A stretch of DNA of 64,000 nt from Sipunculus nudus (GCA_026874595.1 CM049320.1:22887714-22951713), one strand, 5' to 3'. Numbered from the stretch's first letter, positions 20,847 through 33,000 are shown. Notes: a model not told the origin generated them from the sequence alone. Made by a program: numbers and translations.

Positions 20847-22842
20847 TATTTCAGGTTTCCTTTAAAATATTTAAAGGTCTTTATGGGTGTAATGTTGGAT
20901 TATCCATGGCCTATCATATACAATTTGTGTCCTGTCTGATTGACTGGGTAGTAAATCATGTTTCCAGCCTTTAATTTGCAAAAATAGGTCACTATAACCT
21001 AATTTCCGGTTTCATGTGCATGCTCAATTTTTTTTAAAATAAACAAATCAGTAAAATGTAAAAAATAAATGCTCTTTTCAAATTAGGCATACGCATGGTT
21101 GGATGAGGGAGAAACGATAAAATAATGTTAATAAGTAAAGTTTCTCAACATAAATTTAAGATTGAAGTTTATATTCAAATTCAAGCAAGTAAAGAAAGAC
21201 AAATAGTTCTTACTGTGCTGAAGTAAAGAAATTTATTCACAACATGAACATTCACACTTTAACAGCAATACCAGTAGGTCACTTTATAGACACAATTAAA
21301 TGTGCACTTAAATCAATGTAACTCTTTGTTACACGAAAAAAATTAAAATGCTGCAAAGAAAAAAATGAATGAAATATTTTAAATTATAAAAGTCCTAATC
21401 GTGTTAAAGGGGGGGGGTCTAGCTCAGCAATAGTACTTAAGAAAAAATGGGCCATGGTCAGGTTGGGCAAAATTTAATTAAGGTACTGATTTTGTATAAA
21501 TAATAATAAAACTGCTTACAGGAAAAAAAGGTATCATGGACAAAGTTGGGCTAAAATTAAGGTACTCACTTTACATTTATGCCAATAACAAAAATGACTA
21601 AATTCTCTTCTAATTTCTGCTATACATTAAAATCTACATTCAATATATAGTTCTACACTTACAAAAGTGTGTAACGTAATGAAACGAACCTTTTACAGGC
21701 TCATGCATATTTATTTAGGTTGCATGAATACAATGACCTGGTCGTTGCGCATGCGCAGATGTTTCTGGGTCGCTACCACTATTACCAAAACAATAGCTTC
21801 ACGTGGTCTTTTCCATGTATCTGTCAACACATCGTATCGGATTCATTCTCGTTTATGTTTTCCTGCCGGGATTTATTATGTCCAAGTATTGTTGATCATA
21901 CTTCCTGCACCATCTCGGGTACGTAGAGCAAGGAATTATCAGTGATCAAGTGGGTACAACTGCAAGTGCAGAGAGGGGAACGTGCACGGAATCAGACACC
22001 TGTCTGAGCTGAGGCGATAACGCGGGACCCGTGTGCCGGCTTGCTGTCACTGTCAGATCTGGTTCCAAAGATTTACACTGAAAATAATTTTGAGTTTGGT
22101 TCTGGATTTTCTTAACAGTTGGTTTATTTAAATTTGTGTGTCAGTGATTAAACCATTAGCACAACCCTCGTACCTACTTCCACTCAGTGCCTTCAGTTAT
22201 AAATATTTTATGAGCCATGGGCAACTCCCCCCCCCCCATAATAATAAATTGTTAAACAAGTGTGCTCCATGCAAGTATTTTTTATTTAATGATATTTTAA
22301 CACGACTTATTCTGAGTACTAAAAATAAAGTTATCAGTTGTGTTGTCAAAAAGCTGTGTAACCAGAGTTTCCTAGAATATTAATTTGTTAATTTAAATTA
22401 ATATAATATTTAAGTCTGTCATGACCTTACTTTTCCACTAATAACTTTCACTCACTTTGTTGTAAAAGTTTCTTAAATAATTAAGCCATAAACAATAAAA
22501 TAAGTGGATCCCAAAGGAAAATGATCTGCAATATTTAGACCCATAGGTAATAAGACAGGGATAACATTATGTGCCTAGAATGTTAAGGCAATATTTCAGC
22601 TTGTGCAACCTGTGAATCACAGGACATAAAGATACCAGATGATTGAACTTTGAATGTATGGTTGATTTTGTTAATACATATTATATCAAATGTTAAAAGA
22701 CCAAAGTGTTTCTTGTGTGATTAATGTATAAAACAAAATTGCATGACAACAAATTTGCCAACATTGATAAGGATGTGGATACTTCTTTGTACACTTAAAA
22801 TTACCTGAAATGTGTTTGTATTTGTTTGTATATATGTATATA

Positions 22843-22894
<52 letters not shown>

Positions 22895-23251
22895 TAGTCA
22901 ATGAACACAAAAAGAAGAGAGACATCAACGCCAACATTTCAAACAATCATATTATTTGGATAACATGTACAGATTGTTGCTAAATTTTCAGCTACCCCTG
23001 TAGCCTTCGTCAGAGCGAGTGACTAACTGTAAACAAAGCTGATAGTGTGTCCCTTCGCTAGGTCAACGGGGCTGGCTTGCCAGCTAAACTCATTAATCAA
23101 TCTGATGTCTTGTCAGGACTGGCCTGTGTATGTCCACATGAAAACAGGGCTGCTGGGGTGTCAAAGACAGGGAGGGGTTAGTCTCGAGGGGAAAAGTATG
23201 TGCTGAGTGCCGGGTATTTACAGAGAAAAGCCAAGTCTTTGTTTAATCCTT

Positions 23252-23554
23252 TTATGTGCGTACGTAGTATATGAATGTGCCTTTGCTGGAGGGAAAGTTG
23301 CCTTTAAGGATGGTGCATGTTAAATCTCGAAGAGAATGGTCGGATTTGTTGAAATGTGCGGCCACGGGGAATCCGGGAGTGTTGTCGCGGATGGTTTTTT
23401 TGTGGTTGTTCATTCTGAGCCTGAATTTGGTGCCGGTTTCTCCTATATAATTTCCCTCCCCATTGGGGCATTTTTTACAAGTAATGAAGTAAATGACATT
23501 TGAGGATACAAGTAATGACGTAAATGACATTTGTAAATACCCGGCACTCAGCAC
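23252..23554 (-). pseudogene. GIY-YIG endonuclease fragment of a Penelope-like element
   Basis: Residues NVIYFITCKKCP (GIY strand with a CxxC), NYIGETGTKFRLRMNNHKK (YIG strand, conserved R, H) and HFNKSDHSLRDL match the C-terminal endonuclease of Penelope-like elements. This domain nicks DNA to prime target-primed reverse transcription. The upstream end holds a short repeated segment (GTAAATGACATTTG at about 23485 and 23519) at the junction with the inverted arm. A second frame (HIKGLNKDLAFLCKY) continues into the left arm, so a frameshift lies near 23280. Only the C-terminal part of the protein is present. Confidence 0.75.
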
Positions 23555-23740
23555 ATACTTTTCCCCTCGAGACTAACCCCTCCCTGTCTTTGACACCCCA
23601 GCAGCCCTGTTTTCATGTGGACATACACAGGCCAGTCCTGACAAGACATCAGATTGATTAATGAGTTTAGCTGGCAAGCCAGCCCCGTTGACCTAGCGAA
23701 GGGTCACACTATCAGCTTTGTTTACAGTTAGTCACTCGCT

Positions 23741-23768
23741 CTGACGAAGGCTACAGGGGTAGCTGAAA
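23741..23768 (+). ncRNA. Hammerhead-like core motif in Penelope-like terminal repeat
   Basis: CTGACGA (23741-23747), a stem GCTAC/GTAGC closing an AGGG loop, then GAAA (23765-23768) resembles the conserved CUGANGA...GAAA part of a hammerhead ribozyme. Penelope-like elements are known to carry these in terminal repeats. The inverted copy lies at 23013-22986. I could not establish stems I and III, and an extra A and a G-U pair weaken the fit. Confidence 0.3.
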
Positions 23769-26005
23769 ATTTAGCAACAATCTGTACATGTTATCCAAAT
23801 AATATGATTGTTTGAAATGTTGGCGTTGATGTCTCTCTTCTTTTTGTGTTCATTGACTGTCTTAAGCCAGCACCCGGAGAATTCAGAAATGTTATATAAA
23901 TATATATATATATATATATAATGTTTATTTGAATACATAGACAAATATATGAAATGCCTTATTATGAGTTGTGTAGTATAGGTAGTAATGTGTACAGCAA
24001 AGGTTAAGCCCGTTTTGTTTGCAGTTCATGCTTTTCAAAATTTAATTAGGTGGTCCAAGGGCAAAGCTAGTCAAATAAATGTACATTGTCAGCCTTAATG
24101 TAGGTTCAAAGCCATTTCAGATCAATATAGTAGACACCACATTTTATGACATTCACATGGTAACTAATCATACACATACAGAGGCAAAAGGAAGAGTGTG
24201 CAACACATGTGATTAAAAGACAGTAGAACATGAAATTAAACAAAATAATGATAATTTTATTGTACATATATTCTAGAGAATAAGTTCTATATTATAGTAT
24301 GGTCAGATACACATAAACTTACCAGTTGTTTTTAATAAATATAAAATGTACATGAAAATTCATATCACTGAATGAAATATATATTAAACTAAAATATATT
24401 AGGGAATGCTTAACGAAAGAGTAATTTTTTTAACAAACCTGGAACTGTGAAAGCTGAGGGTTTACTGGTCATATGAACATTTAGACAGTGGATTACATCA
24501 CTGAAAAAGGATAATTTTCTTTGTTCCAATGACCCTCATGCATTCCCAGGCAAACCCATTTCTTATGTATAAGTTTTTTAATTTCTGCAGATGGGTTAAA
24601 AACTGACATTAGCCAAAATGGGCATATATGTATACACCATGTATTGAAAGATTTCTCTTTGATTATTTTCATACATGATATGCAACACTTTCTAGTTTAG
24701 TATATAACACTATAGTCAAAAGATTGAAATGATATGCCATTAGCAAATTTATATTGCCCCTGACATCATTGTTCAATGTCACAAAAAAAAATGAACATTA
24801 AGGGATTAACAGTCAGTACTGAGTAATGTCATCAGTTCAAACTTCTCCCTCAAATAAAGATGATTTATGCTGATATGTTTGCTGCCAGTTCGACAATGTA
24901 GATTCTGTTTTCAGGCAAAATCCATATCCAAACAAGACTTTTTTCTAAAAAAGAAAGTAACAAACTCAATGTGTATTCATTGAACAAAAAATCCATTAAT
25001 TGCATGAACAATCTTAAAATGAATAACAACAATCTTTAATATCTGATGACTTTGAAAAAACATATTCACTTTTAAAAATCAAAACAAAAAAGTGGGACGA
25101 TAACATAAAATTAAATAAAAAATATACCTTCACAATTTTTCTTTCAGTCAACCATATAGGTAAACCATAAACATTAATATGTGAAAAGAAGTGATGTTCT
25201 AGATAACTCGGTAATGGGCCTTCCCTCATGAATAATTTTTGCTTTAAAATTTTAACTGGAACTATTAACTGAAAATACAAGTATTCATTATTGCAACATT
25301 TTCACAGATTTGAATGAAACAAAGAAATAAAGTATAAAAATAAAATATGATAATAATTTCAATATATGGTAGACGGGCACAAGTGAATCTGTAGCACTGA
25401 AGTGGAGCACCCAAAACTGACGCTATAATAATATATTTGTCCAATAAAATATAAACAGTAATTAAGTTAAATAGTTATTGTTGTCTTTGAGCTATTCCAT
25501 ATATTATATCATTACCATAAATACAAGAAATATATGGGGAAATTGGTTTGTTTATGTATTTTAAAGGAATATAAAACGGGATTGAACGGGTTGTCGGTCA
25601 AGTATCCTGCATAATTTTGAACTTGAAAACATACTCGACAGCTTACACCCGCCGGAGGTCACCGGACATAAACACTTACCGCTGAAATGGTCCTGTCAAC
25701 AGATGGTGTATCGTGATTAAATGAGCAGTCATTCACGCTAATTGACGATCAAAACTGGGGTCTTTTCCTTAATTGTGACCATTTTTGGACATCCCTGCCG
25801 TGTCATTTTGTTTACCTGAGCTCCCAGTCGTGTCAGCTGTGACTGCCCGCGCTGTTATCACACGTGACTGCCACAAATCAAGTGAACAACTGATGAAGCG
25901 GTCGCCTGGAGTAATACCACGTGAGGCCGCCAGGGGTCGGGGTTATCCGTAACTAGGCCTCATTATGCAACTGGATTTGTCCTAAGGGAATTTGTATGTG
26001 TTCTA

Positions 26006-29000
26006 TGCATGCATTTTTGAACTCTTATAGTTACCGTGTAAAGTGTGTATGTAACTGTAATAATGTTTTGACAAAGGGTTTAATGTAAGATGGCATATTT
26101 TTCTCTCAAATTCCAATGTACAAGAGTTTCCTATATGTCCCTATAATGATTTCCAATTTTCTTAAATTTGGGATCACTGACCTAAATTCATCTTTTAGGA
26201 TCCAAGAAGTTAAAAATGAAAGCACTTCGCTATCCAACCCTTGGGGTAGACCTAGAGGAGGCATGGTTTGGACGGGTGGCACCACTAGAATCCAGTCTTA
26301 TTGACTAGTAAGTCTAGGTGTAATTGCTAATTCACTGGAAATCTCCAGTAAAATGTTCAGAGAAATGACTCACATAAGTCTATGTTTTCCTGAATTGTAT
26401 AATGTCCAAAAGACACTAGTCAAAGGAATAGTTACATCTAGACATATTATTGTAATGGTCTCGTGTGTGGTTTGCAACGTTTTAAGACTGATAAGTAACA
26501 AAAGAGTTCAGAATACAGAAACAAATATGATCAATCAAACTGCTCATCACTCTCACATGTAATCCTAATTTTGCAGACTAGCTTCCTCAGAATACAATAA
26601 AATACCAAACTCTTATAACATCCTTATAATGAATAGTCGGTCATCAAAATATTTTAAAGATATGTTATATATACATGCTTGCTTGATCACTTCAGTCAGA
26701 AAACTTTTTAACATTGGTAAACCAAAATGTGGACCATAACATATGGAGAAGGGTGTTTTAGTTATGCTAAAATAAACTTTGGGCATTAAAGAAGCCAAAA
26801 ATTAAAACCCATTTTAACAGCTCCACTTTGAACATTAGTTGCAATGAATGGTAACTAAACACATGTGAACTTTAATCATATTTTTATCTTTTTATTACTA
26901 TCACAGTATTCTCAGTTTAAACTTGTAATTATTGTTTTTCTTTGCTCGAATGTTTATTTTAAATATAGTCATTTTACATAATTAAAAAAAAACGACATTT
27001 TATACCGCACAAATTTAGTCACTGTATTATTTGTATTTTTACAATCACATAAAGCATGGTTTGCGTTTGTTTTTTCTTAGAAATGTATACTGTTAGGCAC
27101 TTTTTAACACTCTGAGATTAAAGTGTGCTATACAGATATTGTATTATATAATATAATAATTTTTTAAACATAATTTAAGCCATAAATGGTTCAACACAGT
27201 GAGTACATGCTGGTAAAAGAAATGATTATTGAATCTAAATTTTTACTGACTGCAAATCATCTGAACTGTAGTGATGACCTACTAACCTTCTTCGATTTTA
27301 TGATCTCATAATTCAGATAATAAAACGTGACTTGAATTTTAATATGTTTTCCACTAAAATCTTACTGAAGTGTTCCATCATCAAGTATTGATAAACCTTT
27401 GAGTCAAAATAGACCAGCTCATTAACTCATACAAAATATGAAAAAAAAACAAGAAAAGTATATTCTGAAATGAATCATTATAAGTAAGAAGAAGAAGACT
27501 GTCAGAGGCCTGGAGGTGTATTGTTGATGCTGTGTCCTGCAAATAAAAATCGAACATAATCAATATGATGAATACATCCCATTATTTTTTTTTCAAGTGT
27601 TTTTTATGCTGAACTTATTTTTGTGAGGGGGGGGGGTACAGGAAAAAAAACCCATTAACATGACCCAAAGCTCACCGGTGAATTGGTCCCATATTAAATA
27701 AAAATGTAAAACCTAGAATTATTTTCCTACAGGAAACGTTTTGATATCTTATAGTTGATTACACCTGGAAGAACCTGCAGAGAATTGAAATAAAGTATAA
27801 GGGTTTCAGGGATAAATTTTCAATAAATGTGTATATCAAGCATAAATCCATAGTAGAAATAAAAACTATGCATGATAACAAAGATATCATTGAATATCAT
27901 GATTTAGACACTTTTACGTTTGTAGTGGTATGTACAATACCTGTACTCAAGCTGATCACATTTTTAAAAATGCTAAGAGCTAAAACAAAACAAAATAAAC
28001 AAAAAGGAAATATAAGTCCTCATAATATCATATTCTATAATAAAAATTACCCTGCCACCTACGTTTGAAAATAAATTATGTTAGCAAAATAAGGTGAAAA
28101 TGCAAACCAAACTCAAAGATCAAAACCAACTGCATCACCAAAGGACGTAATCAAGGTTGTCTCAGGACTGTGTTTAGATTTGTTCCAGCATGTCTCTTAA
28201 AACCCCTGGCCATTGTTTAATGAAAGAATTAAAAAAATCTTGTATTTTTCATATGGGTGTTCAATTTTGACAATGATTTATTTTATTATTAATTTTTATT
28301 TTGATCACGGTTTGATCTACCAGAATAAGGTGTATGTTGAGTTTGTTTCATAAATAAAGTTTTATTTTATTTAATTGAGCCAAAAATTAAAGCAATTTTA
28401 ATAAAAAAAGAATGTGTTCTATATATTTTGCCTGAGAAATAGTCATATAAAGTTTAATTGTATATAGACAGATTTATAAAATATTACCTTTTAAAATTCA
28501 ACCAGACTGGAAATAATTTTAAGTGTTCGTACACTATTGTCTTCAGAGTTTAGAACAATCTTAATTTTCAGTTTATAAAAATGGTCGTCTGTGGGCAGCA
28601 GTTTGGTTGATATTAAGGCAAAACTGAAATGTTTATACACACTCCAGACCGTAAAAGTTAAAATCAGATTTGGCCTAATTAACAGAAAAAAAATAATTTA
28701 GGATAACACATCCGTGCGGTTTCAGGAAAATAATAAAAGGACTATGAAAGCACAATCCGGCAAACACATCTGATGAATGATGTATACATGATCCAAGATT
28801 TTGTCATCTCTAAACACGCTCTTGTTTACACTTACAAAAAGTGAATAATAAAAAATGAAAAAAAAATCAACAAACTAATCAGACCAAATCAATAAGAATC
28901 CACTATATAGTGCAATGGTAATACATTGCAGTCGAATTCTGGCCATAACCACTGTTTTGCATAGCGAAGTTCTCTGGGTCTAGCCACAAGGGTTGCTCAA

Positions 29001-29271
29001 AGCAAACAATTGAAAAAAGACCAATGAAAGCAGGGTATGTCATTGTGCATCCAACTCCAAATTTTAAACAATGAACACCTGCTATGGTTGGTCCAACATG
29101 GCTATTCATACATATTTCTAAATAATTTATGCTGCACACCATATAAGGCCATCAGTTCTCCTTGCTGCTTGCAAAGTCGCTGTGCCGACACATGAAGTGG
29201 ATGTTACTCTGACGTCACTTCCCCGCGCCAGTTCGCCAGTTTCAAAAAGTGTGAAAATACACTGAAGGGTT
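26006..29271. other. Right part of duplicated unit 1, no gene seen
   Basis: Collinear with 53245-55820. Contains the best-conserved block of the duplication (about 28108-28225). AT-rich, with a G run at 27627-27636. Frames are short and differ between the copies. Confidence 0.6.
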
Positions 29272-29345
29272 GGGGATCTGTCGTAGCTTAGTGGTTAAGT
29301 AGCCGACCGGAAATCTAAAGATCATAGGGTCGATTCCATTCAGCA
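29272..29345 (+). mobile_element. tRNA-like SINE head, family 2
   Basis: Box A TAGCTTAGTGG (29284-29294) and box B GGGTCGATTCC (29327-29337) are spaced as in a tRNA promoter. The same head occurs at 55823 and 56123 in copy 2. It marks the right boundary of the collinear duplication. Confidence 0.7.
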
Positions 29346-29381
29346 GTGAACCGAATTTTCTGTATATTCTTGGTCTGTATA

Positions 29382-29385
<4 letters not shown>

Positions 29386-29448
<63 letters not shown>

Positions 29449-29799
29449 AATAATAATAATCAAGGTGTCCGCTTATCATACTTTATATATAAGTACAAAT
29501 GAATAGAAATAAATATCTGTGTCAACACAAAGAGCTCTGCATCTTTGTATTTATTGTATTATTATTGGTAATTATAAAAAATTATGAAAAAAAAACCTCT
29601 CCCCTACCCCCACCCCCCACCCTCCGCCCTTAGCACAGCAAAAGCTTTGGCAAGTTTCTATGAATACCACGAGGGAAAGTATTAAGGATTTTTTCTGGAA
29701 CAAGTCTAAAATAATTTAATATATATTATACATATAATTTATAGGTTTCGTATATACCATCCTATACGTTATTTATATATATATATATATTCACTCTCG

Positions 29800-29861
<62 letters not shown>

Positions 29862-29862
29862 C
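29386..29862. repeat. (TA)n microsatellites and T-rich spacer
   Basis: Long TA tracts at about 29386-29441 and 29775-29860, with an (ATA)n stretch at 29442-29460 and another TA tract at 29944-29962. 29465-29480 (GTGTCCGCTTATCATAC) recurs at 56188 and partly at 3683, marking the start of module B. Confidence 0.9.
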
Positions 29863-29964
29863 TCTGGAGAAAAACAACACTTAATTCACAACAGTCTGTT
29901 TTACGGGGTGCGACCCGATCATCAGGTGAATGTGGTTCTAAGAATATATATATATATATATAAT

Positions 29965-31600
29965 CTACACTAAGCACTCTGCAAGGAGCTCATTTCATAT
30001 GACAGCCGGAAGATTTATTTACAAGTATGAATGCAAAATCGAATTAGGTCGAGTAGATACAGTTGATCACATGACAGCTGGAGATACTGTTACTTGTAAA
30101 TAATTATCAAATTGCAAATATAGACAGACACTTGGCCAATTAGCAGTGTTTATTGATCATAGGTCAACTACATTTGCCATGTTTTTATAAAGCTTCGGTT
30201 CACCGCTTGATCCACTCTTGATGTACAAGGGACAGTTTGGTGCCTTTGAGCAGCAAAAGTATCTTCTGATTAAATATACACGAACCAGAGAACCTTATTT
30301 GAATTTTGACGACACCGCTTGCCCTTATGTACTCTCAGGAAATATTTATATTTATTCAATGCAGACCCACATCTCATTCTTTAAAAGGAATTCGGTCCAC
30401 TTTTGTCCTCCATGTTCTCAGAAACCACGTTGCGTATGACACTGTGCCTGCCTTTTTTTAAAGGTTAATGTGTCCGTAGTGACCACGCCGATGTGGGAAG
30501 ATATCATTTAAATATGCGCATCATTTTGGGTGATTTTGCGTGGTAATTACATTGCTTGGAGGTGACCACCGAAAACAGCCGAACTGTATTCGGCAAAGAG
30601 TGGAATGCCTGCATCTCCAGCGCAGGATTAAAGTATATTGTGTACATGAATACCTCGTCTGTCATTGACGGGTTTAGACATGTTTGGCCTGACATTTGAC
30701 CCAGTCACTGACTCACGTATATGGTGGGTAGATATGAAAAACATGTGACACTCGATCCTTGGCATTCATTTCTCTTATAACTAAGCAATGCTGATTAATC
30801 CCCCAATTCATCCAGGTAATCCTTTCGTTTAATGTTGAAGTAACCACAACTAGTGTCGCTGCACTATTACTTTTCATTAACATCTTCAATAATTCAGGAA
30901 ACAATTGTATCACGTAAACTATCCAAGGAGGCATGTGCATGTTAATATTCACAATACCGCGTCACGGACATTACACCGCAAACAAGATCGACAGGTTTAT
31001 CAATAGATCAAATATGTCCCACGAATAAATACCTCCTGTTGGTTATAGTTGGATGGTATTGTCCATGCATACTCTATATTTTATCCATTTACTTATTTTG
31101 TTTGTAATTTACACTCCTAGGGTTTCAGCTTCAAACCTTTTTTATTTGAATGAATTTAGACAGGCGCTTTATCTTCGATAAACATAGACAGACCGTCTGC
31201 GTGGAAAATGTGACATATAATCAACAAGGACATCATACACTTTCATATAAATTGTATGTATTTTTACAGTAAAAATTAATGGTAACCCTGCATCCAGTAA
31301 ATTCTAATTTAAAATTACAGGGCATGATTTTCGGAATGTTATGTAAAAAAAGCATGTAATTTCATCTAAAATCATCTAAAGTAATATGTAATGTCATTTT
31401 AAATAACATAAAATTCGAGTCACATGGTCACATGTCAAGTCATGTAAAAAACATTAATTCCAGTGAGGTTACATGGAAATATTAAGGTGTAACTTGCATT
31501 TTACTTGAATATTTACAGCATGTTTTTAATGACATGTAAAATTACATGGAAATAAACAGGGAATGTTATGTGGTTCCACATGCCTTTCAGTTTAATTAAC
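29965..31600. repeat. Modules B and A, right border of unit 1
   Basis: B (29965-30540) matches 46515-47050 and 56250-56860; A (30560-31600) matches 15957-16930 and 47080-48000. The hairpin GCCGAACTGTATTCGGC (30578-30594) is kept. The order and orientation are the same as at the left border of unit 2. No coding capacity. Confidence 0.8.
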
Positions 31601-32200
31601 CCCAGGTCTTCTGAAGCCATAATATTTTAATTCATGTCAGGAGTTATTTTTTCCAAAAGAAATATCTAAGGTTGGAGTAACGGGTAAATAAACTAAACAA
31701 TTCCATAAATTTATAATAAATTTATTTATTTCAGTATTGCAATAATAAAAAAATCATGAACTAAAACCCTTTAAATAGTCAAGAGGACTAAAAATAAAAT
31801 ATGTTTTTTTCAAGTTAAAGTGAAAGTATGTGCAAAGGGTTCGTGAAAATCAGTTCTACTGTCTAATAAAGTGAATTCTTTTTCAGGTACTCATGTCATA
31901 AATTAAACTCAGGATTTTAAAAGCGTTTCTACACCATTTCAGTTGAAAGATTATTTTCTCCATCAGTGGTTACCATAAGCCCGCCCCGTTCGCTCTTTCT
32001 CGCTCCCTCTCTCTCTCTCTCTCTCTCTGTCTCATATCAACACTGGAAATGTAATGATACATTGTCCAAAATGTGGCGTATTTTTCTTTGTTTTAACTGT
32101 TCGTTCAAATCTTCATACATAAGGTGTCATGTAAGTCAGGTTGTATGCCATTTTTAAAATAACGGATGCATTCGGTTTGATCTTATTAGCATAGTAGCTC
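31601..32200. other. No gene seen; (CT)n tract
   Basis: AT-rich with a CT-repeat tract at about 32008-32030. No supported feature otherwise. Confidence 0.5.
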
Positions 32201-32209
32201 CATCTGACT

Positions 32210-33000
32210 GGTAATAGCTTAAGCCTTGGTCACAACTGCGATACGGTCTCCACACGGTGTTTTGGGCTGAAGTTGATGCCGAAGCAAGTAGCCTTCCTGT
32301 GTCAGTCAGTCAGAAAGAATTTGACCTGACCAAGCAAATCTGGAAAGGCTATGGAAAGCTGCTACCAAGGTCTGGGACCTTAGTACCAGGCGCTTCTTAG
32401 GTGTAATTTTAATAAATTTTAAATTAATGGGGCCGATGGACGCGATGGCACACAAGCCAAGCCAGGAACCGTATGAGGCCACCAACTTTTTCCCACAACG
32501 GTGACCGCAGGAAGCTACAGCACCCACACCCACAGAGGCAGAAGCAGCATGTACCCCCACCGCCGATCTTAGCAGCGGAGACCAGCCATGCCAATCAAGA
32601 GCCGAACTCAATCAATGAATCAACAGAGCTTCGACTGAATGCCATTTTATACTTGCAGTTTATGTCATTTGACAAAGTGAGCAAGTTTTTTCGTCATAAG
32701 CAAAGGTTTCTTCCTCATTCCTATGGGATTCGCACGGAAAGTTTAGTTAACTTTCTGGAAGCCGCAAAGACCCCATACGAATTTCATGGGTCTCTCGGGT
32801 GGTCGAGTAGATATAACAAACCGTACGGGGATCCTACAACATGCGTACGTCTACTGTACGGTGGTCGTACGTGACTGCATGACGAGCGGCCGCCGCATCA
32901 ACTTATACGTTTGCGCTTATTCTGGCGTAATTATAGTAGAAATAAGTACATTTATACTCATATGTAATATTAATTCAGCTAAATATATATACATAAAATA
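32210..33000. repeat. Unclassified CpG-bearing repeat-like segment
   Basis: Begins with AAGCCTTGGTCACAACTGCG and later contains CGTACGG/CCGTACG-type palindromic pieces (32820-32875). Overlapping frames on both strands (32306-32611 minus, 32473-32874 plus) have no known domain. The segment stands out from AT-rich flanks by its CpG content and resembles ends of non-autonomous DNA transposons, but I cannot name a family. Confidence 0.3.

Larger units (their letters stand above)
18200..21020 (+). repeat. Degenerate ~150-bp tandem repeat array (unit 1)
   Basis: About fifteen imperfect units repeat the order CACAGAATATAGGTCA, TGACCTAATTTCAGGTTTCC, AAGGAGATT, GAAGATTCTAGATCCAACAG, TGTGCCCGTCTGACT. 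Spacing is roughly 120-180 bases. The matching array in unit 2 is at 49500-52600, and inverted members lie at 7520-8480. Three units here keep near-perfect IR3 palindromes (20610-20624, 20832-20846, 20986-21000). Confidence 0.75.
22896..23858 (-). mobile_element. Penelope-like remnant with 327-bp inverted arms
   Basis: Arms 22896-23222 and 23532-23858 are reverse complements of the same length; aligned by eye they differ at a single position. The spacer encodes a GIY-YIG endonuclease fragment on the minus strand. Penelope-like elements are known for terminal repeats in direct or inverted arrangement, and each arm carries the same 3'-end sequence in element orientation. (TA)n tracts flank both sides (about 22832-22890 and 23898-23920). 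The reverse transcriptase region is absent, so this is a 5'-truncated copy. Confidence 0.7.
21656..26000. mobile_element. 4.3-kb insertion with CAC...GTG ends and TTCTA target duplication
   Basis: Copy 2 of the large duplication has an uninterrupted TAGTTCTATGCATG at 53231-53244. Copy 1 reads AGTTCTA at 21649-21655, then CACTTACAAAAGTG..., ending ...TTTGTATGTG and a second TTCTA (26001-26005) before TGCATG. The ends CACTTACAAA and (minus strand) CACATACAAA differ at one of ten positions. A 5-bp duplication with CAC ends is compatible with Transib-type elements, but no transposase is visible and the inner terminal motif is not the Transib consensus. Both ends (21656-22080 and 25560-26000) are richer in CpG than the AT-rich interior. 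Confidence 0.75.
15960..29350. repeat. Large non-coding duplicated unit, copy 1
   Basis: Aligns collinearly with 47070-55900. Anchor pairs: 16990/48190, 17400/48583, 18060/49290, 19085/49988, 20165/51055, 21065/52730, 21440/53103, 26090/53355, 26690/53765, 28115/54685, 29275/55825. Blocks range from near identical to heavily gapped. No protein-coding frame is conserved between the copies. Relative to copy 2, this copy carries the 4.3-kb insertion 21656-26000, a 128-bp tandem duplication near 20173-20428, and about 220 bases (26290-26510) that copy 2 lacks. Confidence 0.9.

Noticed and set aside
21667-21945. Overlapping plus-strand frames of 92 and 68 codons
   Set aside because: Within the end of the 4.3-kb insertion, two frames of similar length, no motif in either.
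22686-22946. Minus-strand frame with an (IY)n stretch
   Set aside because: Translation of a TA microsatellite. The same applies near 29242-29463, 29762-29977 and 59000-59254.
32306-32874. Overlapping frames of 101 codons (minus) and 133 codons (plus)
   Set aside because: No recognisable domain, and frames on opposite strands overlap in a repeat-like, CpG-bearing segment.
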